Assembly (NCBI RefSeq): GCF_019175285.1
Contig: NC_056524.1
Location: 233,422,395-233,486,394, forward strand
Direction of reading: 5' to 3'
DNA from: Sceloporus undulatus
Taxonomy: Eukaryota > Chordata > Lepidosauria > Squamata > Phrynosomatidae
DNA: 64,000 nucleotides
This document shows positions 44,770 to 54,419 of the stretch, piece after piece. Every line of letters begins with the position of its first letter. Within the stretch, counting starts at the first letter, position 1. The notes below the pieces were generated by a model. That model was given only the letters and a program-made list of their open reading frames with translations. It had not been told where the DNA came from and ran no database searches. The translations under genes and the position numbers were made by a program.

Positions 44770-44958
44770 TAACTGCTCCCAAGGAGGCTTCTCATTGAGG
44801 TGTTTGCGCTTGTATGTTTTAATCATTTTATATTTTAACTTATTATATTAACGTGATGTTTTTAATTGTTCTGGCTTCAGACAGAGTGGAGGACCAGCCA
44901 GGGTGGACAGGTGGCATATAAATAAATAAAATAATAAAATAAAATAATAAATAATGAA
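44770..44958 (+). mobile_element. LINE 3' end with AATAA tail
   Basis: A T-rich UTR leads to GGTGGCATATAAATAAAT and an AATAA-rich tail. A 42-base block at 44869-44910 recurs exactly, reversed, at 48837-48878. Confidence 0.6.
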
Positions 44959-45004
44959 ATAAATATATTTATGATTGCAGACTTAAACGAGAACAGGAAA
45001 AACC

Positions 45005-46262
45005 ATAAAACAATGGTTTTTGTGGGTTTTTCGGGCTATATGGCCATGTTCTAGAAGATTTTCTTCCTGACGTTTCGCCAGCATCTGTGGCTGGCATCTT
45101 CAGAGAGTGCTTGCCTGGGAAAAGTGTGTGTGTGTATACACACACACACACACACTGTGTGAGCCTGGGAATGCAGGAGTGATTTGCATGTATATTGTTT
45201 TGTGCTGATGGCAGGCCTCAGGCTTGGAGGCTAATGCAAAAGAGGATTAGTGTCTGCTAATTGGGGATCATTATCTGCTGGGAAAGCCCCTGACTGAGTG
45301 GTTTCCCATTTGCATTTGCTGAGTCCTTATTTTGCTATTCCTCAGGACTGGTAGCCAAATTTTGTTCACTTCAAGAGTTTCTTCTTTCCGGTTGAAATTA
45401 TCCAGATGTTTGTGGATTTCAATGGCTTCTCTGTGCATCCTGACATGGTAGTGGTTGGCATGGTCCTGAATTTCAGTGTTTTCAAACAGTATTTTATGCC
45501 CAGGATGGTTTGTGGCATGTTCTGCTACTGCTGATTTTTCTGGCTGGCCCAGTCTGCAGTGTCTCTTGTGTTCCTTGATTCTTGTTTGCCCACTGCATTT
45601 GGTGGTCCCTACGTAGACTTTGCATCTGCATGGTATGTGGTAAACTCCTGAGGCTGTGAGAGGGTCTCTCTGGCTGAGCAAAACATTTGCTGGATTTTCT
45701 TTGTCAGTTTGTAAACCATTTGAAGGTTGTGCTTCCTCACCACTTTGCCTATTCTGTCTGTGACTCCTTTGATGTATGGTAAAAATACCTTCCCTTTGGA
45801 TGGCTGCTTGTCTTCACTTCTCTGGGTATTCCTGGGTCTGGCAGCCCTTCTGATGTCTGAGCTGAAATAACCATTAGCCTGTAGAGCCTGGTCCAAGTGC
45901 TTCAGTTCATCTTCCAAGAAGTGGGGTTCGCAGATGCATTTTGCTCGGTCTACCAGTGTTTTGATTGTACTTCTTTTTTGTCCTGGATGATGGTTGGAGT
46001 TCTTGTGCAGGTATCAGTCTGTATGTCTGGGTTTTCTGTATACTGTGTGACTCAAACGTTGGTTCACTCCTGCATTCCCAGGCTCACACAATATATATAT
46101 ATATATCTACCCACTTTTTCCAGGCAAGCACTCTCTGAAGATGCCAGCCACAGATGCTGGCAAAACGTCAGGAAGAAAATCTTCTAGAACATAGCCACAT
46201 AGCCCGAAAAACCCACAAAAAACTATGGATGCTGGCCATGAAAGCCTTCAACTTCACATAAA
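45005..46262 (-). mobile_element. Penelope-like element with inverted terminal repeats
   Basis: A minus-strand arm (45013-45165) and plus-strand arm (46065-46262) share TGGGTTTTTCGGGCTA... / ...AGCCCGAAAAACCCACA, the GATGCCAGCCACAGATGCTGG hairpin and TTCCCAGGCTCACAC. Between them lies a coding remnant for the end of the reverse transcriptase and a GIY-YIG nuclease. A hammerhead-like core is intact on the minus strand at 45068-45111 (CTGAAGA, stem, CGAAAC, GTC). GT/CA and AT runs have grown at the inner edges of the arms. The copy is 5'-truncated and dead. Confidence 0.88.
45271..46075 (-). pseudogene. Penelope-like RT tail plus GIY-YIG endonuclease remnant
   Basis: Minus-strand frames contain, in order, post-RT motifs near 46000 that include RSTIKTLV, then DELKHLDQALQANGYFSSDIRRA, VFLPYIKGVTDRIGKVVRKH, and the nuclease: SGVYHIPCRCKVYVG (GIY-YIG box), then SGQTRIKEHKRHCRLGQPE, KSAVAEHATNHPGH and REAIEIHKHLDNFNRKEE. 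The pieces lie in at least two frames (45609-45917 and 45271-45681), so it is a pseudogene. In Penelope-like elements this nuclease nicks the target for reverse transcription. Only the C-terminal third remains. Confidence 0.88.
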
Positions 46263-46264
46263 AC

Positions 46265-46815
46265 AATGCTTAACGTATTGTATTTTCCCCTGCTACATTT
46301 GGATTAAAACTGTAAGGAAGTGTAAATGATTCAAATGTTTACATGTCATTTTTCATGAATGTGAAAAATCACTTTAAAACAGCATTTTAATGGACTGTTC
46401 ATATTCTTTACTTTTCCTCCTCCCCCCTTTATTATTTTATGGTTTTGAGAATGTATTATTCATTTAAATAAACAGGTATGATCTAGTTTCTAGATTGCTC
46501 CTCAGACACATCTTGAATTCCACTTAACTCCAATTATGCTTACTGAGTGGTTGCCACCACTTGTTAACAGAAGAATTTGGGAAGGACACAATCATCATTT
46601 GCTCCCTGCCACAATCAATCCTGGTCATACCTCAGCATGGAAAACTAGCTGCATAGGAGTTGCCTGAAGCATTTCATTTAAGCACATAGGATATATAAGA
46701 GAGTGAGCAACAGCAGAAAAAATCTTTTTCTCACAGAATACATAACCTAGAGTAATTCTACCTTTTAAAAGTTACGAGAAAGTCCTCCTAATATTGAGGA
46801 AACTGTGAAATTTGC
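46265..46815. other. No gene recognised
   Basis: No gene or named repeat seen. Confidence 0.45.
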
Positions 46816-46819
46816 AATA

Positions 46820-47016
46820 CAGCACGCCCACTAATGGAGCCATATGCGGCTTCCAGTTTATGCAGGAGCCATGCTGCTATTCATTGAATGGTGTGTGTGC
46901 CTGTGGTGTGCATGTGCCACACCACCACAAGCACTGAATGGGGCTTCAGCTTACGCAGTATTTGCCTTATGGGGGGGGGGGCAGAACAGATCCCCACGTA
47001 AGGCAAGGCTCCACTT
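46820..47016. mobile_element. Tigger-type MITE
   Basis: Flanked by TA, with left end CAGCACGCCCACTAATGG, ATATGCGGCTTCCAGTTTAT, then CTTACGCAGTATTTGCCTTA and a right end GTAAGGCAAGGCTCCACT. Sister of 61728-61941, with an internal G run. Confidence 0.72.
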
Positions 47017-47109
47017 TATAATGGGAGAATTATCTCAATACACAAATCTCTGAGAAGATATAAATTCAAGGTTTCAGTTCCTGCTGGGAACTGTTTTTAA
47101 TATGGAAAA

Positions 47110-47165
47110 AAAATCTTATTTGATTTATTATATCCTGCTTTTCTCCCAAGATTTGAAAATCTACT
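47110..47165 (-). mobile_element. LINE 3' end fragment
   Basis: TTTATTATATCCTGCTTTTC and TCCCAAGATTTG follow the reversed L2-group 3' signature. Confidence 0.45.
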
Positions 47166-47411
47166 TCTAAAGTAACACTTTAGAATTAGTACCTAGCTTC
47201 CTAAGAATGCAAGGATATCTCTAAAAAGAACATGTATGAAGCAACAGGTAAAATAGATGGAAGAGTAACTGAAGTAGGAGAAATAAAGATAAAACAGTAT
47301 CTAGTTTATTAAGTATAGAAAGAGATTTCCAGAATTTACAAACACCGACATATTTCATTCCAGGGATATTTTGATTTGAAGAGTTTGCCTGTGTTTTGTT
47401 TTTCTTCTTCA

Positions 47412-47455
47412 ATATATATATATATATATACATACATACATATATATATATATAC
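47412..47455. repeat. (AT)n/(ACAT)n microsatellite
   Basis: An AT array with an embedded ACATACATAC segment. Confidence 0.93.
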
Positions 47456-47459
47456 AATG

Positions 47460-48340
47460 GAAGACTCAGATTTATTTTTCTGATTTTTTTTATGTTCCTG
47501 TGCAACCAACAGTTTCAAATTCACACTTGTATATACCATGGACAGTTTAGTTTTCCTTTCATTAATACACTCTTATGTTTTACAGGAAGAGTACAAAATA
47601 TTATTTTCTATTTGAAAGAACTCAGCTCAACCGCAGGGTTATTTTACAAATTATGATACCAGCAAATATGACTGTACAATCCATGGGCCATTGATCCATA
47701 TTATATTATATTCTGAATTACAATCTTAAAAAAGAATAGTACCCTACTCTATTCTTAAATCGACTTGTTTTAAGCATACCCCACCCTAACCCCACTCTGT
47801 TTACAACAGAATATAATATACCTCAGTTCCACATCAAAAAAAGATGTGCTGTAGGAAAAGTTACATTTTAATTAAAAAAGTACATGTATAAATCAAAAAC
47901 CTATGTTAAATATTTAATACTCTTCAACCAACATTAACAGTTTGTATGTAATAATTTACACTGATGATTTGTCATACAGGTTTTTCAGCAGCAAATTAAA
48001 ATCTGTGTCTTATGAGCTAGTAGTATACCCATGCTCACCATTATTACAGTGATGGGCACATGAGTTCACTGTAGCCAAACAAGTCTTTAGGGTGGAGGAG
48101 AAAGTAATTGTAGACTTGTTGTCCAGGGTCACAGTGCTTTTGCTTGGCACAAAAAATTGAAGAAAAAATGTGCAGTTCAGTCAACTAACTCCTGAGGTTT
48201 GTGTAAAGTAAACAAATTGAACTGGAGGCAGCGTACCCATCTACTGAGGAAGAAGATGTGAGGTCCTAGTTGTGATACACAAAACAGAGTCTGGATACCC
48301 ATGAGTTCAAAGAAGGATTTTTCTGAGGTTGTGTAGGTCA
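47460..48340 (-). other. Repeat-poor block; possible terminal exon and 3' UTR
   Basis: On the minus strand a long pyrimidine tract followed by CAG ends at about 48338, a good splice acceptor. After it one frame gives 12 codons then a stop; another gives 55 codons starting MMTYTTSEK. A minus-strand AATAAA lies at about 47474. The block has no recognisable transposon. I do not recognise either peptide, so this is only a candidate. Confidence 0.15.
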
Positions 48341-48341
48341 T

Positions 48342-48835
48342 CATTCTGAGAAAAGAAGGAAAAAAAATAAAAAAATTAAAACATGTGGAGATACATATGT
48401 TTATAATTCCTGCAAAAATGAAGAAAGAGTAAGGTTTTTTATGGGATGTGGGGGCAACAACACTTAAACCCGCCTAAGCAGATAAATTAGGTTGGAAACC
48501 TTTAAGCATTATAAGTAAAACTGTCAGTAAACGTTATCATAATATTCACATATCTTCTTCTGCAGCTTTATCTAGCTGGACATCTACAGTAATGAATGTA
48601 CAGAATACAAGTGGATCTACCTGTTGCACGCCGTTCTTTTCATTCATTTCTCTAATGACTCTTTAATGAAGTAAAACCCTGAGAGTGACCAGACTAAGTA
48701 TAAGGTCAGTGGTGAAAAGGGGATAGTTCTGCATCTCATCTCTTTTCTCTCACGGTGACCAAAAACAACTTGGGAGAGGCAATTTTGGGCAGGAAATAGC
48801 TGGGAAGTTAAGGGTTCAACAGCCCCTTTGTTTTC
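48342..48835. other. No gene recognised
   Basis: An A-rich stretch (48359-48380) and unremarkable sequence. Confidence 0.4.
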
Positions 48836-48836
48836 T

Positions 48837-48878
48837 CTGTCCACCCTGGCTGGTCCTCCACTCTGTCTGAAGCCAGAA
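48837..48878 (-). repeat. 42-base exact inverted match to 44869-44910
   Basis: From CTGTCCACC to AAGCCAGAA this is the perfect reverse complement of the block inside the LINE tail at 44770-44958. The flanks do not match. Confidence 0.85.
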
Positions 48879-48879
48879 C

Positions 48880-49425
48880 TTTACAAAACATGCTTCTGAA
48901 TTCTTTATTTTATGAATAGCCACTGTAAATGCTTTAGATACTAGATCATCTCATTTCTTTTGCTATCTTATTACACAGTACCTAAATTCCAACACTGTGA
49001 GGACAGGCTCAGGAGAAGACTCTCCTAGATATGGCTCAAGCCAAGCATTATGGATAAACACTGCAAAATGCTTAGCCCTTAAAAATGCTGCAAAAATTAC
49101 TATCACTACAGCATAAGAACTATAAACACAACAAGTACAAATAAGGATCACAAATGGGACTGGCAATAAAATGTTTCCAAGTACTCCATTCCATTCCTGC
49201 TTCCCCTTGGTCTCCCTCTCCACACTCTTACCATTTACTGACCATAAAACATGCTCAATCCTCAGCAGTTTTCCTCACATACTCCCTCTGTTTCTAAAAA
49301 AACAACAATCTAAATGTTTACTTCTGCAGAAGCTTCACTCTTCTGCATAGACAGTGTCATTCTGGCAACATGAGGTTCCACCTTTAGAAAGTGAATTTGC
49401 TGTAAAGTTTATACAGGATTCTTTC
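48880..49425. other. No gene recognised
   Basis: No gene or named repeat seen. Confidence 0.45.
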
Positions 49426-49428
49426 TGA

Positions 49429-49777
49429 GGGACTATGAAGACTTCCCCTGAAGGGGTGGCCTGCCTCCATGTTCTCCAGACTGGGGCCCTGGAAACTGCA
49501 TGCCATGACCCCGATCTGGCTTTTCCAGGGTGCAAAAAGTGGCTCCTTTTTGTGCCCTGGAAAGGCCAGATTGGGGCCACAGCGCTGCAACTTTAAGGCA
49601 CTTCTTTGGCACTGTGGTGTGGACGCAGTGCCAGAGGAGCACCGTGATGCTGCATGCTGTGTAGAGTGGTGTGCAGTGTCACACCGCCCTAGGGGCAGAG
49701 TCAGGGCATGCATTGTGTGAACGCCACACCCCAACTCCACCCCCAAATCAGCATTTATGGCTGGTGTGCACAGCTCC
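49429..49777 (+). mobile_element. 'CAGAC-end' foldback transposon, type B
   Basis: The left end, ACTTCCCCTGAAGGGGTGG, pairs on itself as in the multi-hairpin elements. Internal hairpins include TTTCCAGGGTGCAAAAAG/CTTTTTGTGCCCTGGAAA and GGCACTTCTTTGGCACTG/CAGTGCCAGAGGAGCACC. The right end is GGTGTGCACAGCTCC. This is the uninterrupted relative of 10831-11367. No clear target duplication. Confidence 0.6.
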
Positions 49778-50056
49778 TAAGTTCAAAAAAATCAGTTCTA
49801 GCAACTGACGTATTGACATTCAGGTATTTTATTCTGCCTTAGACTAGCTTGAAAATAGTGTCCTTTGTGGATCCTACAAACATAACCACATACCCAAAAT
49901 CTATCTGAGGAAAAAAAACACACAAAAAAAAAACATTAACAACCCAATGCTAAAAACTCTTATAGCTCTGTTACAGGATGTGCGTTTGTGTGTGCTGAGA
50001 CAGAGGTGCATTTACTGATTTTGTAACTTTTATCTAAATTAAACTACTTTAACCAA

Positions 50057-50255
50057 GGGTGCATCTACACTGTAGAAATGCAGTTTGACAACACTTTAAC
50101 TGCCATGGCTCCACCCTACAGAATCCTGGGAGCACTCTTTGGCAGAGAAAGCTAAAGACCTTGTAAAATGACAAATCCCAGGATCTGATAGGATGGAGCT
50201 ACAAGCACTTAAAATGGGGTCGAACTACATTTTTTCTGCATTAAAGATACACCCC
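50057..50255. mobile_element. Palindromic MITE, ACCC-ended variant
   Basis: GGGTGCATCTACACTGTAG at the left, TTCTGCATTAAAGATACACCCC at the right (arms inverted), with CTTTAACTGCCATGGCTCC inside. Confidence 0.75.
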
Positions 50256-50259
50256 AAGA

Positions 50260-50925
50260 CTTAAATTTCTTATGCTGTTTTCACTGATTTTAAATATTTA
50301 ATATATTTTCACATTATATTAAATTGTTCTTATAATATTTATACAGTATTTAAAACAAATGTTTTTAATGATTTGTTCTAATATGTATTTGATATGTTGC
50401 CATTTAATACTCTCTTGACTTTAATAAAGGTTTCAATTTAAAAATAAAACTAAGATTTCTAAGAGGACCTCTATATATCTCATGTTATAGATACTTTACT
50501 CCCAAAAATAGTTAGGTAGTTTATTATTATTTCTCCTTTAATGAAATACTGAAACTTTTTTCAGAGAGATGGAAAGCTGGGAGGAGACTGCCAATGCTAT
50601 GTGTTAATTGCTTAAGCAATCAAATTATTTTGTGTGGTCCTTCATGTGAACAGAAAGCCTGTATTTGCAAATGTGTAGTATACTGTCAAAATTCTCTAGA
50701 GTATTTCTCTTGCAAGTTTTTTTTTAAAAAATACTTTCAATTTTCTCCTAATCTCCCTTCACTAATCTACACAAGCATGTCAATCAGAACTATATGGAAT
50801 TTAGCATACAGACACAGTTTTAAAACATGTTGTGTCTAAATTCAGTACTGCCATACTTTATTTAAAAAGCTAATTAAAAGGAAAGTAATTGTCTCATTTG
50901 AACAGTGAAGGGATGAAGTATACTA
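50260..50925. other. No gene recognised
   Basis: AT-rich sequence without a named repeat. Confidence 0.45.
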
Positions 50926-50926
50926 T

Positions 50927-51292
50927 GGCCCGTTACAGACGGGCTCTTCCGGCGCCCCTGTCACGTGCTAGGGGTTGGTCGAGGACCTAGCGTCCACACG
51001 GGCCTCACCCCTAGCACGTGACGAGGGCGTAAAGATAGCGGCGCCCTATACACACGGGCGCCGCCATCTTTACGTGCTGGATCATAGCATCTGCACATCA
51101 CGCACTGGATGTGATGCCGTGAGTGCGCAAGTAGCGCCTCGCAGCGTCTCATCCGGGATGGAAGAAGAAGCGCCATTTTGGCGCTTCTTCTTTGCTGCGT
51201 CCGGGAAACATGTGGTTTGGATGCTGCGGTTCCCGGACGCAGCAACCAGCAGCGGTGCAAGACTGCCCCTTCTGGGCAGTCTGTAATGTGCC
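50927..51292. mobile_element. Multi-hairpin GC-rich transposon (type A)
   Basis: Ends GGCCCGTTACAGAC and GTCTGTAATGTGCC. Six or so hairpins follow one another, including TCACGTGCTAGGGGT/ACCCCTAGCACGTGA, GTAAAGATAGCGGCGCC/GGCGCCGCCATCTTTAC, AAGAAGAAGCGCC/GGCGCTTCTTCTT, CTGCGTCCGGGAA/TTCCCGGACGCAG and AGACTGCCCC/GGGCAGTCT. CpG content stands far above the surrounding AT-rich DNA. Flanks are TAT and ATG, so the 3 bp duplication is not clean here. Confidence 0.85.
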
Positions 51293-51520
51293 ATGGTTTG
51301 CTTTTTGTTTCACATTTGGCTGTGTTCCAGCAGGGCTGAATGAACAGCTTACTGCAGGAACAAACTGTACCCAATAGTATGGTCACATGCTCTATCTAAC
51401 CTGTGATAGATATACAATCAAAGAAACTGAGAGGGAAACATACAGTCCTGCTACATATGTCAACGCTTGTTGCTCAGAAATACTTTGAACAGACAAAAGC
51501 AATTTTCAATGTCAAACCTG

Positions 51521-51738
51521 AAACTGCACTGCAGAAATAATCCAGGTTGACACCAGTTTTACTGCCATGGCTCAATGCTAGGGAATTCTGGGAATTGGAT
51601 TCTGTTGTGGCACTAGAGTTCTCTGACAGAGAAGGCTAAATGTCTCATAAAAGTACAATTCCTAGAATTCCAGAGCATTGAACACTGGCCTTTTAAAGCG
51701 GTGTCAACCTGTATTATTTCTGCAGTGGGGATGCAGCC
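51521..51738. mobile_element. Palindromic MITE ('gcatccacactgcag' family)
   Basis: CTGCACTGCAGAAATAATCC, AGGTTGACACCAGTTTTACT and CATGGCTCAATGCTAGGGAA have inverted partners up to GTCAACCTG, ATTATTTCTGCAGTGGGGA. It is the best-preserved copy in the window. Confidence 0.8.
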
Positions 51739-51758
51739 AAGGAAAAACATCACACATA

Positions 51759-51977
51759 CAGTCGGCCCTTCTTATACACGGATTTTTTATACACGGATTT
51801 AAGCATACACGGTTTGAAAATGTTCCTAAAAAGTATAAATTTACCCTGATGTTCCATTTTTTATTAGGGACACCATTTTGCTATGTCATTATACTTAATG
51901 GGACTTGAGCATACACGGATTTTGTTATACACGGGGGATCTTGGAACCAAACCCCAGCGTATAACAAGGATCTACTG
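51759..51977. mobile_element. Tigger-type MITE
   Basis: TA flanks; left end CAGTCGGCCCTTCTTATACA, right end GTATAACAAGGATCTACTG. The repeated word ATACACGG and the GGGGGATCTTGGAACCAA segment are typical of this Tc1/mariner-pogo-derived group. Confidence 0.82.
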
Positions 51978-52014
51978 TATTTATTTCACCTTCTTCTACT
52001 ACCCTAACATTAAA

Positions 52015-52225
52015 GCCATCAGATCCTCTCTGATCTTGTAAGCTAAGAAGGGTCAGACCTAGTTAGTATTTGAATGGGAGACCACCACTGCCTACAAGTG
52101 CTGTAGGCTATATTTCAGAGGAAGGGACTGGTGAAACCACCTATGAGTATTCTTTGCTTAAGAAAACCCTATGCAATACAAGGGGGTACCACAGGTCACT
52201 TGAAGGCACATACACACACATACCC
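52015..52225 (+). mobile_element. 5S-rRNA-derived SINE
   Basis: TCCTCTCTGATCTTGTAAGC, TAAGAAGGGTCAGACCTAG, TTAGTATTTGAATGGGAGAC, AAGTGCTGTAGGCTATATTT, then GAAGGGACTGGTGAAACCAC and GGTACCACAGGTCACTTGAA. More of the central 5S sequence is retained than at 4350. Confidence 0.9.
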
Positions 52226-52235
52226 AAGCACAATA

Positions 52236-52293
52236 AAGAAAGAAAGGAAGGAAGGAAGGAAGGAAGGAAGGAAGGAAGGAAGGAAGGAAGGAA
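52236..52293. repeat. (GGAA)n microsatellite
   Basis: About twelve GGAA units extending from the tail of the adjoining SINE. Confidence 0.95.
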
Positions 52294-52294
52294 A

Positions 52295-52583
52295 CCTTTT
52301 TCAAAGGTCCACGGATACATACGCTTTTTCTTACTTAGATTTTTTTTAAAAAAAAATCATTTCAATTAAGCTTCTCTTTCAATGATCTAATTTAAGCACG
52401 TGTCTGAATGTAATGCCAAAGGGGGGGAAAGTCTACATAGATCACTTTTTAAAACAGAATCACTGAGCTCTTATTCTATTTGAGTTACAAAGTCTTTTCT
52501 ATACACAGAAGGAGGGGCCAGGTGCAAAGCACATGACTGTTCAGGTTCATTATGCTACTTCAACTCTGTCAATCATAACACAA
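52295..52583. other. No gene recognised
   Basis: No gene or named repeat seen. Confidence 0.4.
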
Positions 52584-52584
52584 A

Positions 52585-52797
52585 CTTAGTTTTTTGTGGG
52601 CTTTTTTGGACTATGTGGCTGTGTTGTGGAAGAGTTTATTCCTGACGTTTCACCAGCATCTGTATTTCTCTGAAGATGTCAGCCACAGATGCTGGTGAAA
52701 CGTCAGCAATAAACTCTTCCACAACACGGCCACATAGCCCAAAAAAGCCCACAAAAAAGTATAGATGCCAGCCATGAAAGCCTTCAACTTCACACAG
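52585..52797. mobile_element. Penelope-like element collapsed to its inverted repeats
   Basis: GTTTTTTGTGGGCTTTTTTG, GGAAGAGTTTATTCCTGACG (left) pair with CGTCAGCAATAAACTCTTCC and AAAAAAGCCCACAAAAAA (right), with almost no spacer. The right arm keeps a hammerhead-like core (CTGAAGA near 52669, GTGAAACGTC near 52705) and extends into ATGCCAGCCATGAAAGCC. It is the same repeat as at 8705 and 45005, without any coding part. Confidence 0.8.
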
Positions 52798-52799
52798 AA

Positions 52800-54205
52800 T
52801 ACAAATTAGCACAGGCTTTATTTCTATATAATCAGATATTTGCCAGCTAGTATAACACTGTGAACTTTCAACAAAAATAGAAACTAGCTGACTTTTATTT
52901 CCAAACAAACACACAAATAATGGAAAACAAAAAACAATCAATAGTGTAATACTGTGATTCCACAGACAGGACAAGAAACCAGAGATCTGTCACATGTGTC
53001 CAAATACAATTTTGTTTTGAATGATAAAACTGTATTTAGATTAAAAACAACAACAACAATGTAAACTGCTTTAGGAGCCCATTTGAGGGCCAAAAATATA
53101 GGCTATAAACATGTACAGAATTTATTATTTAAATCCTAACTTGTCCTATGAAACAGGACTGCATTATTTCACCACCTAGGCTTCATTTAAGTACTACTGG
53201 GACTTTCACTGGAAGATTTAGTCGTCAGCTCAACATGCTGTGATCTACTCATGGACATCACCCATGAATAGCAGGCTTTTTTCAACTATAGATATAATCA
53301 AATATATCTCGATAGGAAACTAGAATTCATCACTGACAAATCACCAATATTAACCATCTCCATTCGTCTGCTGAATCTAGTACATACCAAAGAGAATATA
53401 AATCAAGTAAAGGAACTGGGTTTTGCACACAGAGTAAGTTCTGAAAATACAGAAAGTTACAGAAAGCAGTATGTCCTCTCTGCATTGGTCAGATAACTTT
53501 GGGGACAGCCTGTAGTATTCTGGCCCTGGAGCTGCCTTGACCTCCCCCCATTGCCTTAGTCCTCTGTTCTGATGCTGGCCTGCTGTTTGCATGGGCATTT
53601 CCCACTGTGTCACCTGGCACAACCACTGCCACAAGTCACTCACCTCTGAGGTCAGAGCAAGGTAGATGCCCAGTCTCAATCACACGGCTAGGCACCTCGT
53701 TCTGATCTCAGAGTGAAGTGATCCACAGTGGCATTGGCTGCACTGGGCAGCACTGTGGGATGCCAATGCCAGCAACTGCCTGGCATCAGAATGGATGGCT
53801 CTGAATCTTCTGGGAAGAACCGAAGCAACTGGTGAGATTTTCAGCTCTGCATTAACAGTGTTACATCCCAGATTTGGACATTAATGGCCCAGGTGTCATC
53901 AAGTCTGTTCATGCCAGACTTCGGGAATGGGCCCTGCATCATCTGGTCTCCTCACTGAGAGGATGGGGGGGAGCCAGTTTGTTTATTCCATACAGACAGA
54001 GTCATCATTATATTTTGTTCTGTTCCTTGGAAATGGGTTTTTTTCCAGTAAAAGACAAAATTGGGGGAGGGGGGAGACTGTAGGGGGTTCACACTGCAAT
54101 TATACTCTCAACTGTCTTTTGGGTGGGGTGATCCCATGTTAAATCTGTTGTAGCAAAAACAACTCCACCCTGGGCTGTGTTGTTCACAAAAGCTTAGGCC
54201 CAATT
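52800..54205. other. No gene recognised
   Basis: No domain in any frame. G-rich patches lie near 53965 and 54060. Nothing I can name. Confidence 0.45.
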
Positions 54206-54207
54206 AT

Positions 54208-54417
54208 AGTGGGCCCTTGGTGTTCACTGTGGTTTGATTCCAGAAACCTAAGTGGATACCAAAATCTGTGGATCTCCAACTCCCATTAAATACAGTTGCA
54301 CAGTATAATGGTGTCTCATATATAAAATGACAAAATCAAGGTTTGCTTTTTGGAATTTATATTCCTTCAAACCATGGATGGTTGACCCATGAATCAGTGG
54401 ATATGAAGGGCCGACTG
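54208..54417. mobile_element. Tigger-type MITE
   Basis: TA flanks; left TAGTGGGCCCTTGGTGTTCA, right GGATATGAAGGGCCGACTG. The right end inverted is the CAGTCGGCCCTTC end of 51759-51977. Internal AAATCTGTGGATCTCCAA is typical of the group. Confidence 0.82.
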
Positions 54418-54419
54418 TA

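Noticed and set aside
50961-51386. A 141-residue minus frame with an overlapping plus frame
   Set aside because: It overlaps most of the multi-hairpin element at 50927-51292 and shows no domain.
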